Shown: positions 1 to 7,998 of the stretch, in pieces
How positions within the stretch are numbered: the first letter of the stretch is position 1
Layout: each line of letters starts with the position of its first letter
DNA from: an uncultured Pseudomonadota bacterium
GTDB taxonomy: Bacteria > Myxococcota_A > UBA796 > SXON01
Reading direction: 5' to 3'
NCBI GenBank assembly: GCA_903875225.1
Contig: CAIQVJ010000023.1
Location: 1 to 38,482 of the forward strand
DNA: 38,482 nucleotides
Translations under genes and position numbers: made by a program
The notes under the pieces: model-generated
Told to the model about the DNA's origin: nothing
What the model saw: the letters and a program-made list of their open reading frames with translations, nothing else
Databases searched by the model: none

Positions 1-57
1 CTCGGACTCGGTGAGCCGCTCCGCCGGTACCGCCTGACCGTTCTTGCTCCTTCTCAT
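1..57 (-). CDS. N-terminal fragment of an unidentified protein, cut by the window edge
   Basis: An open frame reads leftward from an ATG at 57 and runs off the window after 19 codons (begins MRRSKNGQAVPAERLTESE). A GAGGAG Shine-Dalgarno lies six bases before the ATG, which is the main reason to accept it as a real start. The fragment is too short to assign a family. A 12-bp palindrome (96-107) lies about 40 bases upstream. Real start: fairly likely; function: unknown. Confidence 0.5.
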   Translation of the reverse strand, partial: MRRSKNGQAVPAERLTESE

Positions 58-95
58 CACGACTCCTCTTGCGGTACAGGAATCGCATGTTTCTA

Positions 96-107
96 TTGAC
101 GCGTCAA
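96..107. promoter_or_regulatory. 12-bp perfect palindrome, possible operator
   Basis: TTGACGCGTCAA is a perfect inverted repeat in the gap between the edge gene and the rhodanese gene. Its half-sites read TTGAC on both strands, so it could be a dimeric repressor site or overlap a -35 element (TTGACG) for the edge gene. No convincing -10 element is seen at the expected distance. Seen directly: the palindrome; inferred: any regulatory role. Confidence 0.3.
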
Positions 108-135
108 GCGTCGCTGCGGAACGGAGCGATCCTGT

Positions 136-732
136 TTAGTCGGCGCGCGTAGGGTCGGCCGTGCTCCCGAGCCGGCCCACGATGTGCAGCCCCGTCGCGT
201 CGATCACGCGCACCCTGTCGCCGTCCACGCGCTCCGCCAGCCCCTCGCCGATGGGCACTCCATCGAGCGTCGTGCCGCGTGCCAGGTCCACCCGGGCGCC
301 CGCACGGTCGGGTGTTCGCAGGGGCCACGGCGGGTCGGCCCAGCGCAGGCTCTGGATCCCGCCTTCGAGGCTCACGGCGTTGAAGCCCTGCTCGCGCAGC
401 CAGTGTGCGACCCCGAGGCTGCGGGCACCCGCCGCGCAGTAGACCGTGATCGGTCGAGTGCGATCGAGGTCATCCACGTGGTTCGGTACGCAGTCCATCG
501 GGATCAGCACGGCGTCCAGCACGACGCCGGATGCCAGCTCGCCGGGCTCACGGATGTCGAGCAGCACGCTGCCGGGCAGCGGGTTCTCCACCTCCAGCGG
601 GGGTTCTGCGGGTTTCTCGGCACGCTTTTCTGGGAGCGCCGCACCGGGCTTCGGCGGCGATGCCTTCGGCGCTGGCGGGACCTGGCCCAGCGCGCGCTTG
701 AGCAGCGAGAGGGCGGACTTGCGGAGGGCCAT
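136..732 (-). CDS. Rhodanese-domain protein
   Basis: A 198-residue protein with one rhodanese-like domain at about residues 55-132. The active-site loop reads YCAAGARS with the catalytic Cys at 99, so the domain could carry a persulfide; rhodaneses of this single-domain type move sulfane sulfur to acceptors. About 45 N-terminal residues are proline/lysine-rich and probably disordered, and about 60 C-terminal residues form an extension I do not recognise. There is no signal peptide, so it should be cytoplasmic. The ATG at 732 was chosen because the rhodanese domain and its low-complexity leader start just after it. It is divergent from the PI-PLC-like gene with only 30 bases between them. Substrate unknown. 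Confidence 0.8.
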   Translation of the reverse strand: MALRKSALSLLKRALGQVPPAPKASPPKPGAALPEKRAEKPAEPPLEVENPLPGSVLLDIREPGELASGVVLDAVLIPMDCVPNHVDDLDRTRPITVYCAAGARSLGVAHWLREQGFNAVSLEGGIQSLRWADPPWPLRTPDRAGARVDLARGTTLDGVPIGEGLAERVDGDRVRVIDATGLHIVGRLGSTADPTRAD

Positions 733-762
733 CGGATCCCGTAGCCCGGATAGGGGGCACAG

Positions 763-1575
763 GTGTTGCTCCTGCTCGCATGTGTCGAACCCGCGCCCCC
801 CGGGGCCCGAGCGTGCAACGGCCACGCGGAGCTCTGCGACCGCGCGTTCGACACCGTCGCGCTCGCCGGGACGCACAACTCGATGTCGAACGAGGAAGAT
901 GGCTGGGAGCTTCCGAACCAGCCGACCACCCTCGGCCACCAGCTGGAGGACGGCATCCGGGCGATGCTCCTCGACACCCACGAGTGGAACGGGGGGCAGT
1001 ACCTCTGCCATGGCTACTGCGAGCTCGGGGAGACGCCCCTGGTGGACGGCCTCGTGGTCATTCGGGACTTCCTGGACATGCACCCCGACGAGGTGATGGC
1101 GTTCATCATCGAGGACGGCATCACCGCAGACGAGACCGGCGCAGCCTTCGATGCTGCGGACCTCACCCGCCTCACCTACACCTGGGGCGGCGACCGGTGG
1201 CCGACGCTCGGAGAGATGATCGACGCCGATCAGCGGCTCCTGGTGACCGCCGAGTCGGGGGGCCCTCCGCCGGAGTGGTACCAGCACGCCTGGGACCTGT
1301 ACGTGGACACCCCGTACGACTTCCAGTCGGTGGGCGAGTTCGACTGCGACGTGAATCGTGGCGATGTCGCGAACCCCCTGTTCCTGTTGAACCACTGGGT
1401 GGAGGACCCGGTGCCCTCGGCCGAGCTCGCGGCGCAGGCCAATGCGTACGAAATGCTCCACGATCGGGCGATCGACTGCGCGACCGCGTTCGGGCGAAAT
1501 CCCAACCTGGTGGCGGTGGACTGGTACACGGAGGGGGACCTGCTCGCGGTCGTGGACGCGTTGAATGGCGTGTGA
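763..1575 (+). CDS. PI-PLC X-like phosphodiesterase lipoprotein
   Basis: A 270-residue protein of the phosphatidylinositol-specific phospholipase C X-domain type. The family hallmark AGTHNSM carries one catalytic His (38), and CHGYC carries the second (His 83); LLDTHEW lies between them. Enzymes of this fold cleave phosphodiester bonds in inositol lipids or related glycerophosphodiesters, and bacterial members do not need calcium. The N-terminus has a lipobox-like LLLAC with Cys 7, suggesting a very short lipoprotein signal, but it lacks the usual basic residues. A stop codon at 751-753 rules out a longer form, so the GTG at 763 is the earliest start. Catalytic family is clear; substrate and the lipoprotein call are inferred. 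Confidence 0.8.
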   Translation: MLLLLACVEPAPPGARACNGHAELCDRAFDTVALAGTHNSMSNEEDGWELPNQPTTLGHQLEDGIRAMLLDTHEWNGGQYLCHGYCELGETPLVDGLVVIRDFLDMHPDEVMAFIIEDGITADETGAAFDAADLTRLTYTWGGDRWPTLGEMIDADQRLLVTAESGGPPPEWYQHAWDLYVDTPYDFQSVGEFDCDVNRGDVANPLFLLNHWVEDPVPSAELAAQANAYEMLHDRAIDCATAFGRNPNLVAVDWYTEGDLLAVVDALNGV

Positions 1576-1589
1576 GCGCTCCGGGTGAG

Positions 1590-1611
1590 GCGGGCAGGGC
1601 GCATCGCCCGC
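1590..1611 (+). terminator. Hairpin after the PI-PLC-like gene
   Basis: A GCGGGC/GCCCGC inverted repeat, with an alternative inner GGGCG-CAT-CGCCC stem, lies 15 bases past the stop codon at 1575. There is no T-run, so termination is uncertain; it may only slow or protect the transcript before the pseudokinase gene at 1641. Confidence 0.25.
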
Positions 1612-1640
1612 GGAGCCTTCGGCGGGATAGACCCCGGGGC

Positions 1641-3545
1641 GTGAGCAGCATTTTCTATACCCGTGAACCCGGCGCCGATGGGCAGATCCTCTCCGGCGAG
1701 GGCGCAGCGCCAGGCGTTGGGCTCGATCAACTGCTGGAGCGGGACAGACCCCCGTTGCGAGCTGCGCTCGAGATCGGCTCCGCCGTGGCGGACATCCTGT
1801 GCATCGCGGCCGAGGACAAGCACGTGCACGGCGACATCCGGCCGGCCCACGTGAAGGTCGACGAGCTCGGTGCCGTCAGCATCGAGGGCTACGGCATCGT
1901 GCGGAGGGTCACCCGTGCCCCGGAAGGCCGCCCGGATCAGCTCCCTGCGGACATCTACGGGCTCGGCCTCGTGATGCACGCCTCGCTCTCCAAGGAGGGC
2001 CTCGGCAGCCTCCCCAACGACGCCGATGGGCACGACGACGCCGTCGTGGAGCGCGTTCTGGGCATGGACTTCAGCGCGGTCTCCACCAAGCGCTGGCTCT
2101 CCGAGGTTCGCGAGTTTCTCTGCAAGATCCTCGCGTTCGATCCGGCGGGGCGCCCGCCCGCGCTCGACGCCGCGAACGTCCTCGCGTCTGTGGCTGCGCA
2201 GTGCCCGGGGGACGACATCGCCGTCTGGGCGCAGCGTGCGCATCTCCGGCTGGCGGGCGGCCGTCCACCGGCACGGCAGGTGGAGGAGAACCTGGCCGGG
2301 CCGGTCGCGCTCTCCGGGTACTTCAAGAAGGGCGACTCGCAGAAGGAGAGCGCGCGGAAGGCACCCTCCACCAAGGGGGAGAGCACCGCGATGTGGAGCC
2401 GCGAGAAGCTGGCGGCCATGTTCGCGGAGGAGGACGAGGAGGACGCTGCCGAGTCGAGGGGCCGTCCGCGTCAGTCTGCACGCGAGCAATCGAGCGCCCG
2501 GCCCCGGGGTGGCGAGGATCTGGCGCCCGCGCGCGCCGTTGCGCCCCCGATGCCGGCCGCTCCCACACGGCAGCCTCCCGCGCCTCCGGTCGCGCCCTCG
2601 ACGCCCAGCGCCGCCACCGCGCCCCTTGCTCCCCCCCAGAAGGCTGCCGAGCCCTGGGCCGAGAGCCCGAGCCCCCGAGCCCCGTCGGAGGCCCCCACGG
2701 CGCCCGCCAGGCCACAGGCCCGGCCCCAGGTCGTCCAGCCCGCGATCCAGCCCGGAAGGGCGAGTGAGAGCAGCCGGCGCCAGGACGACGACGAGGAGCC
2801 GAAGAAGGGCACCAGCACCCTCGTGATCGTCGGCGGGATCGCCGTCGTCCTCGTCGTGCTCTGCGCCGGGTTCGGCCTGCTCGGCGGCGGCGGCTACTTC
2901 TTCATGAGCCAGTCGCCGTCGTCCGCCAGTGCACCGACACCCGAGAAGCCCGCGGAGACGCTGGCGAAGCCGGTGGAGGTCCAGAAGCCCGGCGACACGT
3001 TGGCCGCCGACCCGGGCCCGAGCCCCGACCCCGCGGCCCCGACGCCCCCAGTCGCGTCGACGCCCCCGGTCGCGTCGACGCCCCCGGTCGCGTCGACGCC
3101 CCCGGTCGCGTCGCCCGCCGCCGCTCCGGCCCCGGCATCGGCGTCCCCCGCAGCAACGGCTCCGGCGTCCACGCCCGCCGCGTCCACGACGAAGAAGCCC
3201 GCGACCACCGCGAGCAGCAAGCCGGCCACGACCTCTTCGCCAGCCACGTCGGCCTCCACCACCAAGCCCGCTACCGCCCCGGCGCCCGCGGCCGCCGCCA
3301 CCTCCACCGCGACGAGCACCACGACCTACCCGGTGAAGTTCTCGGCCCCCGGGCGGGAGGGCAAGGTGCGCTGCGGCGATGGGCAGACCGCCGAATTCAC
3401 CGGTGCGACGACGCTCAATTTCTCGGGCACGGTCACGTGCCTGGTGCAGATCGGACAGGGGCGCGGCGCGGTGCAGGTGAGCCGATCGAGCACGGTGACG
3501 TGCTCGGAGGACACCGGAAAGGTGAGTTGCACGGGCGGAAGTTGA
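1641..3545 (+). CDS. Membrane-anchored protein pseudokinase with proline/alanine-rich stalk
   Basis: About 634 residues. Residues 1-220 resemble a Ser/Thr protein kinase but key motifs are lost: the catalytic loop reads VHGDIRPAHV (about residue 62) where active kinases have HRDLKPxN, the DFG position reads EGYG, and no glycine-rich ATP loop or VAVK lysine is visible. It is therefore probably a pseudokinase scaffold. A long Ala/Pro-rich linker leads to one membrane helix at about 393-420, then a Pro/Thr/Ala-rich extracytoplasmic stalk with four TPPVAS repeats, and a small Cys-containing C-terminal domain (three or four Cys). The GTG at 1641 is the best start, but no strong ribosome site supports it. 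Its stop overlaps the dtd start by one base, so the two are probably cotranscribed. Confidence 0.7.
   Translation: MSSIFYTREPGADGQILSGEGAAPGVGLDQLLERDRPPLRAALEIGSAVADILCIAAEDKHVHGDIRPAHVKVDELGAVSIEGYGIVRRVTRAPEGRPDQLPADIYGLGLVMHASLSKEGLGSLPNDADGHDDAVVERVLGMDFSAVSTKRWLSEVREFLCKILAFDPAGRPPALDAANVLASVAAQCPGDDIAVWAQRAHLRLAGGRPPARQVEENLAGPVALSGYFKKGDSQKESARKAPSTKGESTAMWSREKLAAMFAEEDEEDAAESRGRPRQSAREQSSARPRGGEDLAPARAVAPPMPAAPTRQPPAPPVAPSTPSAATAPLAPPQKAAEPWAESPSPRAPSEAPTAPARPQARPQVVQPAIQPGRASESSRRQDDDEEPKKGTSTLVIVGGIAVVLVVLCAGFGLLGGGGYFFMSQSPSSASAPTPEKPAETLAKPVEVQKPGDTLAADPGPSPDPAAPTPPVASTPPVASTPPVASTPPVASPAAAPAPASASPAATAPASTPAASTTKKPATTASSKPATTSSPATSASTTKPATAPAPAAAATSTATSTTTYPVKFSAPGREGKVRCGDGQTAEFTGATTLNFSGTVTCLVQIGQGRGAVQVSRSSTVTCSEDTGKVSCTGGS
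3042..3113 (+). repeat. Four tandem 18-bp repeats encoding TPPVAS
   Basis: The unit ACGCCCCCGGTCGCGTCG is repeated four times; only the first copy differs, by one base (A for G). It lies in the stalk of the pseudokinase. Near-identical DNA suggests recent expansion and possible length variation between strains. Confidence 0.85.
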
Positions 3546-4009
3546 TGCGCGCGGTGGTTCAACGCGTGTCGACGGCAGGCGTGGCCGTGGAGGGGAGCGA
3601 GATCGCCAGGATAGGCGCCGGGCTCTGCGTGCTCGTGGCCATGGCGCCGACGGACGGGCCAGTGCAGGTGGCCTGGATGGCCGACCGCGTGGTTGGGCTC
3701 CGGGTCTTTGCCGACGGCGACGGGAAGATGAACCGCTCCATCGTCGAGTCCGGGGGGAGCCTCCTCCTGGTCTCCCAGTTCACGCTGTACGGCGACGTCT
3801 CGCGGGGGCGGCGTCCCTCGTTCACGCGGTCGGCATGCGCCGAGGAGGCCGAGCCGCTGTTCGCCTCGCTCGTGGCCGATCTGCGCCGGCGCCTGCCCGA
3901 CCGCGTGCAGACGGGGGTGTTCGGCGCCGACATGCAGGTGAGCCTCGTGAACGACGGACCCGTGACCTTGATCGTGGACTCCCCGTCCGCGCCGGGAGCC
4001 GAGGCATGA
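3545..4009 (+). CDS. dtd: D-aminoacyl-tRNA deacylase
   Basis: A 154-residue protein matching the usual length of Dtd. It hydrolyses D-amino acids (and glycine on tRNA-Ala) from mischarged tRNA in the cytoplasm, a proofreading step in translation. Family signatures are present in order: MRAVVQRV at the start, SQFTLYGD in the middle, and NDGPVTLIVDS near the end, which includes the Gly-cisPro motif that sets chiral selectivity. The ATG at 3545 shares one base with the stop of the pseudokinase gene, and its own TGA overlaps the ATG of the acyl-CoA ligase (ATGA), indicating coupled translation. The link to these neighbours is probably only operonic. Assignment is firm. Confidence 0.95.
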   Translation: MRAVVQRVSTAGVAVEGSEIARIGAGLCVLVAMAPTDGPVQVAWMADRVVGLRVFADGDGKMNRSIVESGGSLLLVSQFTLYGDVSRGRRPSFTRSACAEEAEPLFASLVADLRRRLPDRVQTGVFGADMQVSLVNDGPVTLIVDSPSAPGAEA

Positions 4010-5691
4010 AGACCCTTCCCCGGTTGTTCCTCGACCGGGCGCAACGCGCGCCGGAGGGGGTGGCGATGCACAGCCAGTCGCCCGAGGGCTGGCGCACCAC
4101 CTCGTGGGCGCATGCCGAGCGCGAGGTGGCCCTGGCGCTGGATCGGCTCGTGCGCGAGGGCGTGCAGGGGGGAGACCGGGTCGCGATCCTCGGGAATCCG
4201 CACCCGGCGTGGCTCACCGCGGATCTTGCGACGCTGGCTGCGGGGGCGGTGACGGTGGGGATCTACCCGACGCTCCTGCCCGAGAGCGTGCGCTACATCC
4301 TCGATCACGCAGGCTGCACGCTGCTCCTCGTGGACTCCGAGGCCGAGCTGGTCCGCCTCGGCTGTGTGGACGGTCGCGTGGGGGGCGTTGCTGCTCGGGT
4401 GTGGGACGTGTGCACGGATGACGCTCCCGCGACCGCCGCGCAGGTCGAGGCGCTGCGGGCTGCGGTCGATCGGGTCGCCCCCGATCAGCTCTGCACCCTG
4501 ATCTACACCTCCGGCACGACGGGCGAGCCGAAGGGCGCGATGATCACGCATGGGGCGATGGTGGCGGTGTGCGAGGCCTCCCGGGAGGCCCTGCCGCTCC
4601 CCGGGCACCACCGGAGCATCGTGTACCTGCCGCTCGCCCACTCGCTGCAGCGCATGGCCGCCTACCGCAGCTTTCTCGACGACATCGAGGCCTGGTGGTG
4701 CTCGCGCCTCGAGGATCTGCCCGCCACCATCGGCATTGCGAAGCCGACGGTGCTGGTTGCGGTGCCCCGCGTGCTCGAGAAGATGCAGGCGCGGATCGAG
4801 GGCACGGTCGCCTCCCAGTCGGCCACCGTGCAGCGGCTGTTCGGCTGGGCCGTCGCCTGCGGCAGGCGGCGCGGCGCTCGCGGGGCCGGCCCGGGGCCCC
4901 GTCGGGAACGGTGGGAGGAGGCGCTCGCCGAGCGGGTCGTGCTGAAGCGGGTGCGGGAGCGGCTCGGAGGGCTGCAGTTCGTGGGCGTGGGGGGAGCCGC
5001 GCTGAACGTGGAGACCGCGCGGTTCTTCCAGGCGGTGGGCATCGACGTGCTCGAGGCCTGGGGCTTGACCGAGACCTGCGCGCCGGCGACGCTGAACCGC
5101 CCCGGGAGGACGAAGCTCGGGACCGTGGGAACGCCGCTCGCGGGGGTGGAGGTGCGGCTGCTCGACGACGGCGAAGTGCTCGTGCGGGGGCCGGGGCTCT
5201 TCTCGGGGTACTGGCGCGACGAGGCGGCGACGAGCGCGGCGATGCAGGACGGCTGGTTCTGCACCGGCGACATCGGCGAGGTGGATGCGGAGGGGTTCCT
5301 GCGCATCATCGACCGCAAGAAGGAGCTGCTCGTCACGGCGGGAGGCAAGAACATCGCGCCGGTGCCGATCGAGAGGAAGCTCGAGCGCGGTGGGGACGGC
5401 GCACCCGGCATCGGCCAGGCGATCGTGATCGGGAGCGAGCGCCCGTTCCTGGTGGCCCTCCTGGCGGAAGACCCGGATGCGCCCCCACGGGACCGCGAGG
5501 CCTTCGCAGCAGCGCGGGTCGCGGCCGTGAACGCCGGGTTGCCCTCCTTCGAACGGATCAAGGCGTGGGCCTGGGTGCCGGCGCTCACGATCGAGGACGG
5601 CCTCCTCACGCCCACGCTCAAGCCGAGGCGCAAGCCGATCCTGGAGCGGCACAAGGCCACCATCGACAGGCTGTACAGTTCCGGGAGGTGA
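4006..5691 (+). CDS. Long-chain acyl-CoA synthetase (AMP-forming)
   Basis: A 561-residue ANL-superfamily ligase, slightly shorter than typical 600-residue FadD15-type enzymes. It activates a carboxylic acid with ATP to an acyl-adenylate and then to the CoA thioester. Visible motifs: phosphate loop YTSGTTGEPKGAM (about residue 167), AWGLTETCAP (about 350) and GWFCTGDIGEVDAEGFLRI (about 415), followed by DRKKELLVTAGGKN, the hinge to the C-terminal lid. These N- and C-terminal features are most like long-chain fatty-acid ligases, not benzoate-CoA ligases. Its start overlaps the dtd stop by four bases. It could feed beta-oxidation or lipid synthesis; a role in loading aromatic acids for the benzoyl-CoA reductase locus 17 kb away is possible but not supported. 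Confidence 0.9.
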   Translation: MKTLPRLFLDRAQRAPEGVAMHSQSPEGWRTTSWAHAEREVALALDRLVREGVQGGDRVAILGNPHPAWLTADLATLAAGAVTVGIYPTLLPESVRYILDHAGCTLLLVDSEAELVRLGCVDGRVGGVAARVWDVCTDDAPATAAQVEALRAAVDRVAPDQLCTLIYTSGTTGEPKGAMITHGAMVAVCEASREALPLPGHHRSIVYLPLAHSLQRMAAYRSFLDDIEAWWCSRLEDLPATIGIAKPTVLVAVPRVLEKMQARIEGTVASQSATVQRLFGWAVACGRRRGARGAGPGPRRERWEEALAERVVLKRVRERLGGLQFVGVGGAALNVETARFFQAVGIDVLEAWGLTETCAPATLNRPGRTKLGTVGTPLAGVEVRLLDDGEVLVRGPGLFSGYWRDEAATSAAMQDGWFCTGDIGEVDAEGFLRIIDRKKELLVTAGGKNIAPVPIERKLERGGDGAPGIGQAIVIGSERPFLVALLAEDPDAPPRDREAFAAARVAAVNAGLPSFERIKAWAWVPALTIEDGLLTPTLKPRRKPILERHKATIDRLYSSGR

Positions 5692-5744
5692 TCCCGGAGC
5701 GCCCGGCCCGCGTGGGGTCGACCGGACGGCGGGGGTGGGCGGGG

Positions 5745-5762
5745 CCTGCCCGGACGGGCAGG
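5745..5762 (+). terminator. GC-rich hairpin in the gap after the acyl-CoA ligase
   Basis: CCTGCCC and GGGCAGG form a perfect seven-bp stem with a four-base loop, 54 bases after the ligase stop and 35 bases before the peptidase start. No T-run follows. It is the only structure seen in this 105-base gap. Confidence 0.35.
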
Positions 5763-5796
5763 TGGGCGAGCTATCGGGCGTGCCTAGAATCCCGAC

Positions 5797-6807
5797 GTGG
5801 CCCTGATGCGCACCCTCACCCTGCTGCTCTTCTCGCTGTTCGCAGCGGGCACGGCTCGCGCCGGAACGCTGCCCGAAGACTGGATCGCGTCGCCCGACAC
5901 CTACGCCACGGTGCACGGAGCCCCCGAGGACTCCGTGACGGTCACGCGCATCGCCGAGCACGTGGCGACCGCTCTCCCGCTCCTGTCCGCGCGCCTGGGG
6001 GTGCCCGCGGGCGCGGCGGTGGACATCGTCATCGCCCCCACGAACGCGCTGTTCGGCTCGCTGCAGCCGGGTCACACCCCGGACTGGGCGGACGGCACGG
6101 CGTGGCCGGACAGGGGCGAGATCTTCCTGCACGCGCCTTCGGCCCGCCGCGGGGACGCCCCCAGGCTCGAGCAGGTGACGGATCACGAGCTGGTGCACAT
6201 CCTCGTCGGGCGCGCGTTCCAGGGGCGGCCGGTGCCGCGCTGGCTGCAGGAAGGCCTGGCACAGTTCTACGCCGGGGAGCTCGGTCCGCAGACCGCAGAG
6301 GTCCTCACCCGCGGCGCGGCGACGGGTCGGCTGCTGCCGCTCAAGCGCATCTCGGCAGGGTTCCCCGCCGACGCCCTCGGCGCTCAGCTCGCGTACGCCC
6401 AGACCGCGGACTTCACCGCATTCCTCGCGCAGCGCGCCGGTGGCGGGGAGCGGGGCGACGCCGTGCTGCGAAAGCTCCTGGCGGCCGGCCAGCGCGGCGC
6501 GACCCTCGAGGAGGCTGTGTACGCTGCGACGGGCGAGGAGCTCGGCGTGATCGAGGCCGCGTGGCGTGCGCGGTGGCTCTCGCCCTGGGTCCGGGCGAAC
6601 GGCCTCGCGCAGAGCGGCATCCCGGCGCTGGCGGCCGCCACGCTGCTCGCGGTCGGCGCCTGGCGCCGCCGGCGTAGGTACCATGCGGGCCTGGAGCGGC
6701 TGGAGGCCCAGGAGCGCGCCGAGGAGGCGTGGCGCGAAGAGCAGCGCCGCCGCGCCGACGGACGCCGGCTGTACCATCGCGTCATCCTGGACGGCAACAC
6801 CGCATGA
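5797..6807 (+). CDS. Gluzincin-type (peptidase MA-like) metallopeptidase, exported and membrane-anchored
   Basis: A 336-residue protein with an N-terminal signal peptide (hydrophobic run LTLLLFSLFAAG, cleavage near ARA). The zinc motif DHELVHIL (HExxH, about residue 130) is followed about 20 residues later by LQEGLAQFYAGE, whose Glu is the expected third zinc ligand, so this is a peptidase MA-like gluzincin. A membrane helix lies near residue 275, with an Arg/Glu-rich, probably coiled-coil cytoplasmic tail after it. The catalytic domain should face the periplasm. GTG at 5797 or ATG at 5806 could be the start; neither has a clear ribosome site. Its end overlaps the next gene's possible ATG by four bases. 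Substrate unknown. Confidence 0.8.
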   Translation: MALMRTLTLLLFSLFAAGTARAGTLPEDWIASPDTYATVHGAPEDSVTVTRIAEHVATALPLLSARLGVPAGAAVDIVIAPTNALFGSLQPGHTPDWADGTAWPDRGEIFLHAPSARRGDAPRLEQVTDHELVHILVGRAFQGRPVPRWLQEGLAQFYAGELGPQTAEVLTRGAATGRLLPLKRISAGFPADALGAQLAYAQTADFTAFLAQRAGGGERGDAVLRKLLAAGQRGATLEEAVYAATGEELGVIEAAWRARWLSPWVRANGLAQSGIPALAAATLLAVGAWRRRRRYHAGLERLEAQERAEEAWREEQRRRADGRRLYHRVILDGNTA

Positions 6808-7997
6808 GACCCGCAACCGGAGTGCCCATGGTCGACGATCCCTCCTCCCCGCAGCCTTTGGACCTCGAAGCCGCCGTGCGCGCGAGGTACTCCGCGGCGT
6901 CACAGGCTCGGGAGGCCACGCTCTGCTGTCCCATCGACTACGATCCGCGGTTCCTCCGGGTGCTCCCCGATGAGGTGATCGAGCGCGACTACGGGTGCGG
7001 CGACCCGTCGCGCTACGTGAGGAGCGGGGAGACCGTGCTGGATCTGGGTAGCGGCGGCGGCAAGATCTGCTTCATCGCGAGCCAGATCGTCGGCCCGGAG
7101 GGCGCTGTCATCGGCGTGGACATGAACGACGACATGCTCGACCTCGCGCGACGCAGCGCGCCCGTGGTCGCCGAGCGGATCGGGTACTCCAACGTCGTTT
7201 TCCACCGGGGCCGGATCCAGGATCTCGCGCTCTCGCCAGATGCGCTGGATCGGTGGCTCGTCGACCACCCGGTGCTCACCTCCCGCGACGTGGATGCGCT
7301 GCGGGTGGAAGAGGCCCGGCTTCGTCGTGAGGAGCCGATGATCGCGGACAATTCCGTCGATGTCATCGTCTCGAACTGTGTGCTCAACCTCGTGGACGAG
7401 GCCGCCAAGCCGCAGCTCATCCGCGAGATGTTCCGGGTGCTCAAGGTGGGGGGGCGCATCGCCGTCTCCGACATCATCTCCGATGAACTCGTGCCCGCCG
7501 AGCTCCGCGCGGATCCGGTGCTGTGGAGTGGCTGCATCTCCGGCGCGTTCCAGGAGCAGGAGCTCCTGCGCCTGCTCGAGGATGCGGGTTTCCACGGCAT
7601 CTCGTTCGACAAGTGGGACGCCACGCCCTGGCAGACCGTTCGCGGCATCGAGTTTCGCTCGGCGACCGTCGTTGCGTTCAAGGGCACGCAGGGTGCCTGC
7701 TGGGAGGGCAACCAGGCCGTGATCTACAAGGGCCCCTGGCGCCAGGTGGAGGACGACGATGGGCACGTGCTCCGGCGCGGGGAGCGCGTCGCTGTCTGCG
7801 AGAAGACCTTCCAGATCCTGACCAGCGCGCCCTACGAGGGCCAGCTCATCCCCATCGAGCCGCTCGTTCCGCCCGCCGAGCGGCGCGAGTTCGACTGCTC
7901 CCGCACCGTGGCCCGCCATCCCCGGGAGACCAAGGGTCTCGAATATGACCTCACGACAGAGGCGTCCGGCTGCTGCGCTCCGGGCGAGGGCTGCTAG
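6804..7997 (+). CDS. ArsM-like SAM-dependent methyltransferase with Cys-rich tail
   Basis: A 397-residue protein. The first 290 residues match arsenite-methyltransferase-like enzymes: YGCGDPSRYV, the SAM site VLDLGSGGGK, VIGVDMND, VSNCVLNLV and WSGCISGAF. These supply the three cysteines that bind trivalent arsenic in ArsM. It differs by an inserted segment of about 45 residues between the SAM fold and VSNCVLNLV, and by about 110 extra C-terminal residues ending in a cysteine cluster (SGCCAPGEGC). The likely reaction is methylation of As(III) or another soft metalloid in the cytoplasm. The ATG at 6804 overlaps the peptidase stop; the ATG at 6828 has a better ribosome site (GGAG, five bases) and may be the true start. 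No arsR or arsenic transporter is adjacent, so the substrate is inferred. Confidence 0.75.
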   Translation: MRPATGVPMVDDPSSPQPLDLEAAVRARYSAASQAREATLCCPIDYDPRFLRVLPDEVIERDYGCGDPSRYVRSGETVLDLGSGGGKICFIASQIVGPEGAVIGVDMNDDMLDLARRSAPVVAERIGYSNVVFHRGRIQDLALSPDALDRWLVDHPVLTSRDVDALRVEEARLRREEPMIADNSVDVIVSNCVLNLVDEAAKPQLIREMFRVLKVGGRIAVSDIISDELVPAELRADPVLWSGCISGAFQEQELLRLLEDAGFHGISFDKWDATPWQTVRGIEFRSATVVAFKGTQGACWEGNQAVIYKGPWRQVEDDDGHVLRRGERVAVCEKTFQILTSAPYEGQLIPIEPLVPPAERREFDCSRTVARHPRETKGLEYDLTTEASGCCAPGEGC

Positions 7998-7998
7998 G

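Noticed and set aside
4006..5691. Acyl-CoA ligase as a benzoate-CoA ligase for the bam locus
   Set aside because: Motifs resemble long-chain fatty-acid ligases, and it is 17 kb away in an operon with dtd; no aromatic-specific feature seen.
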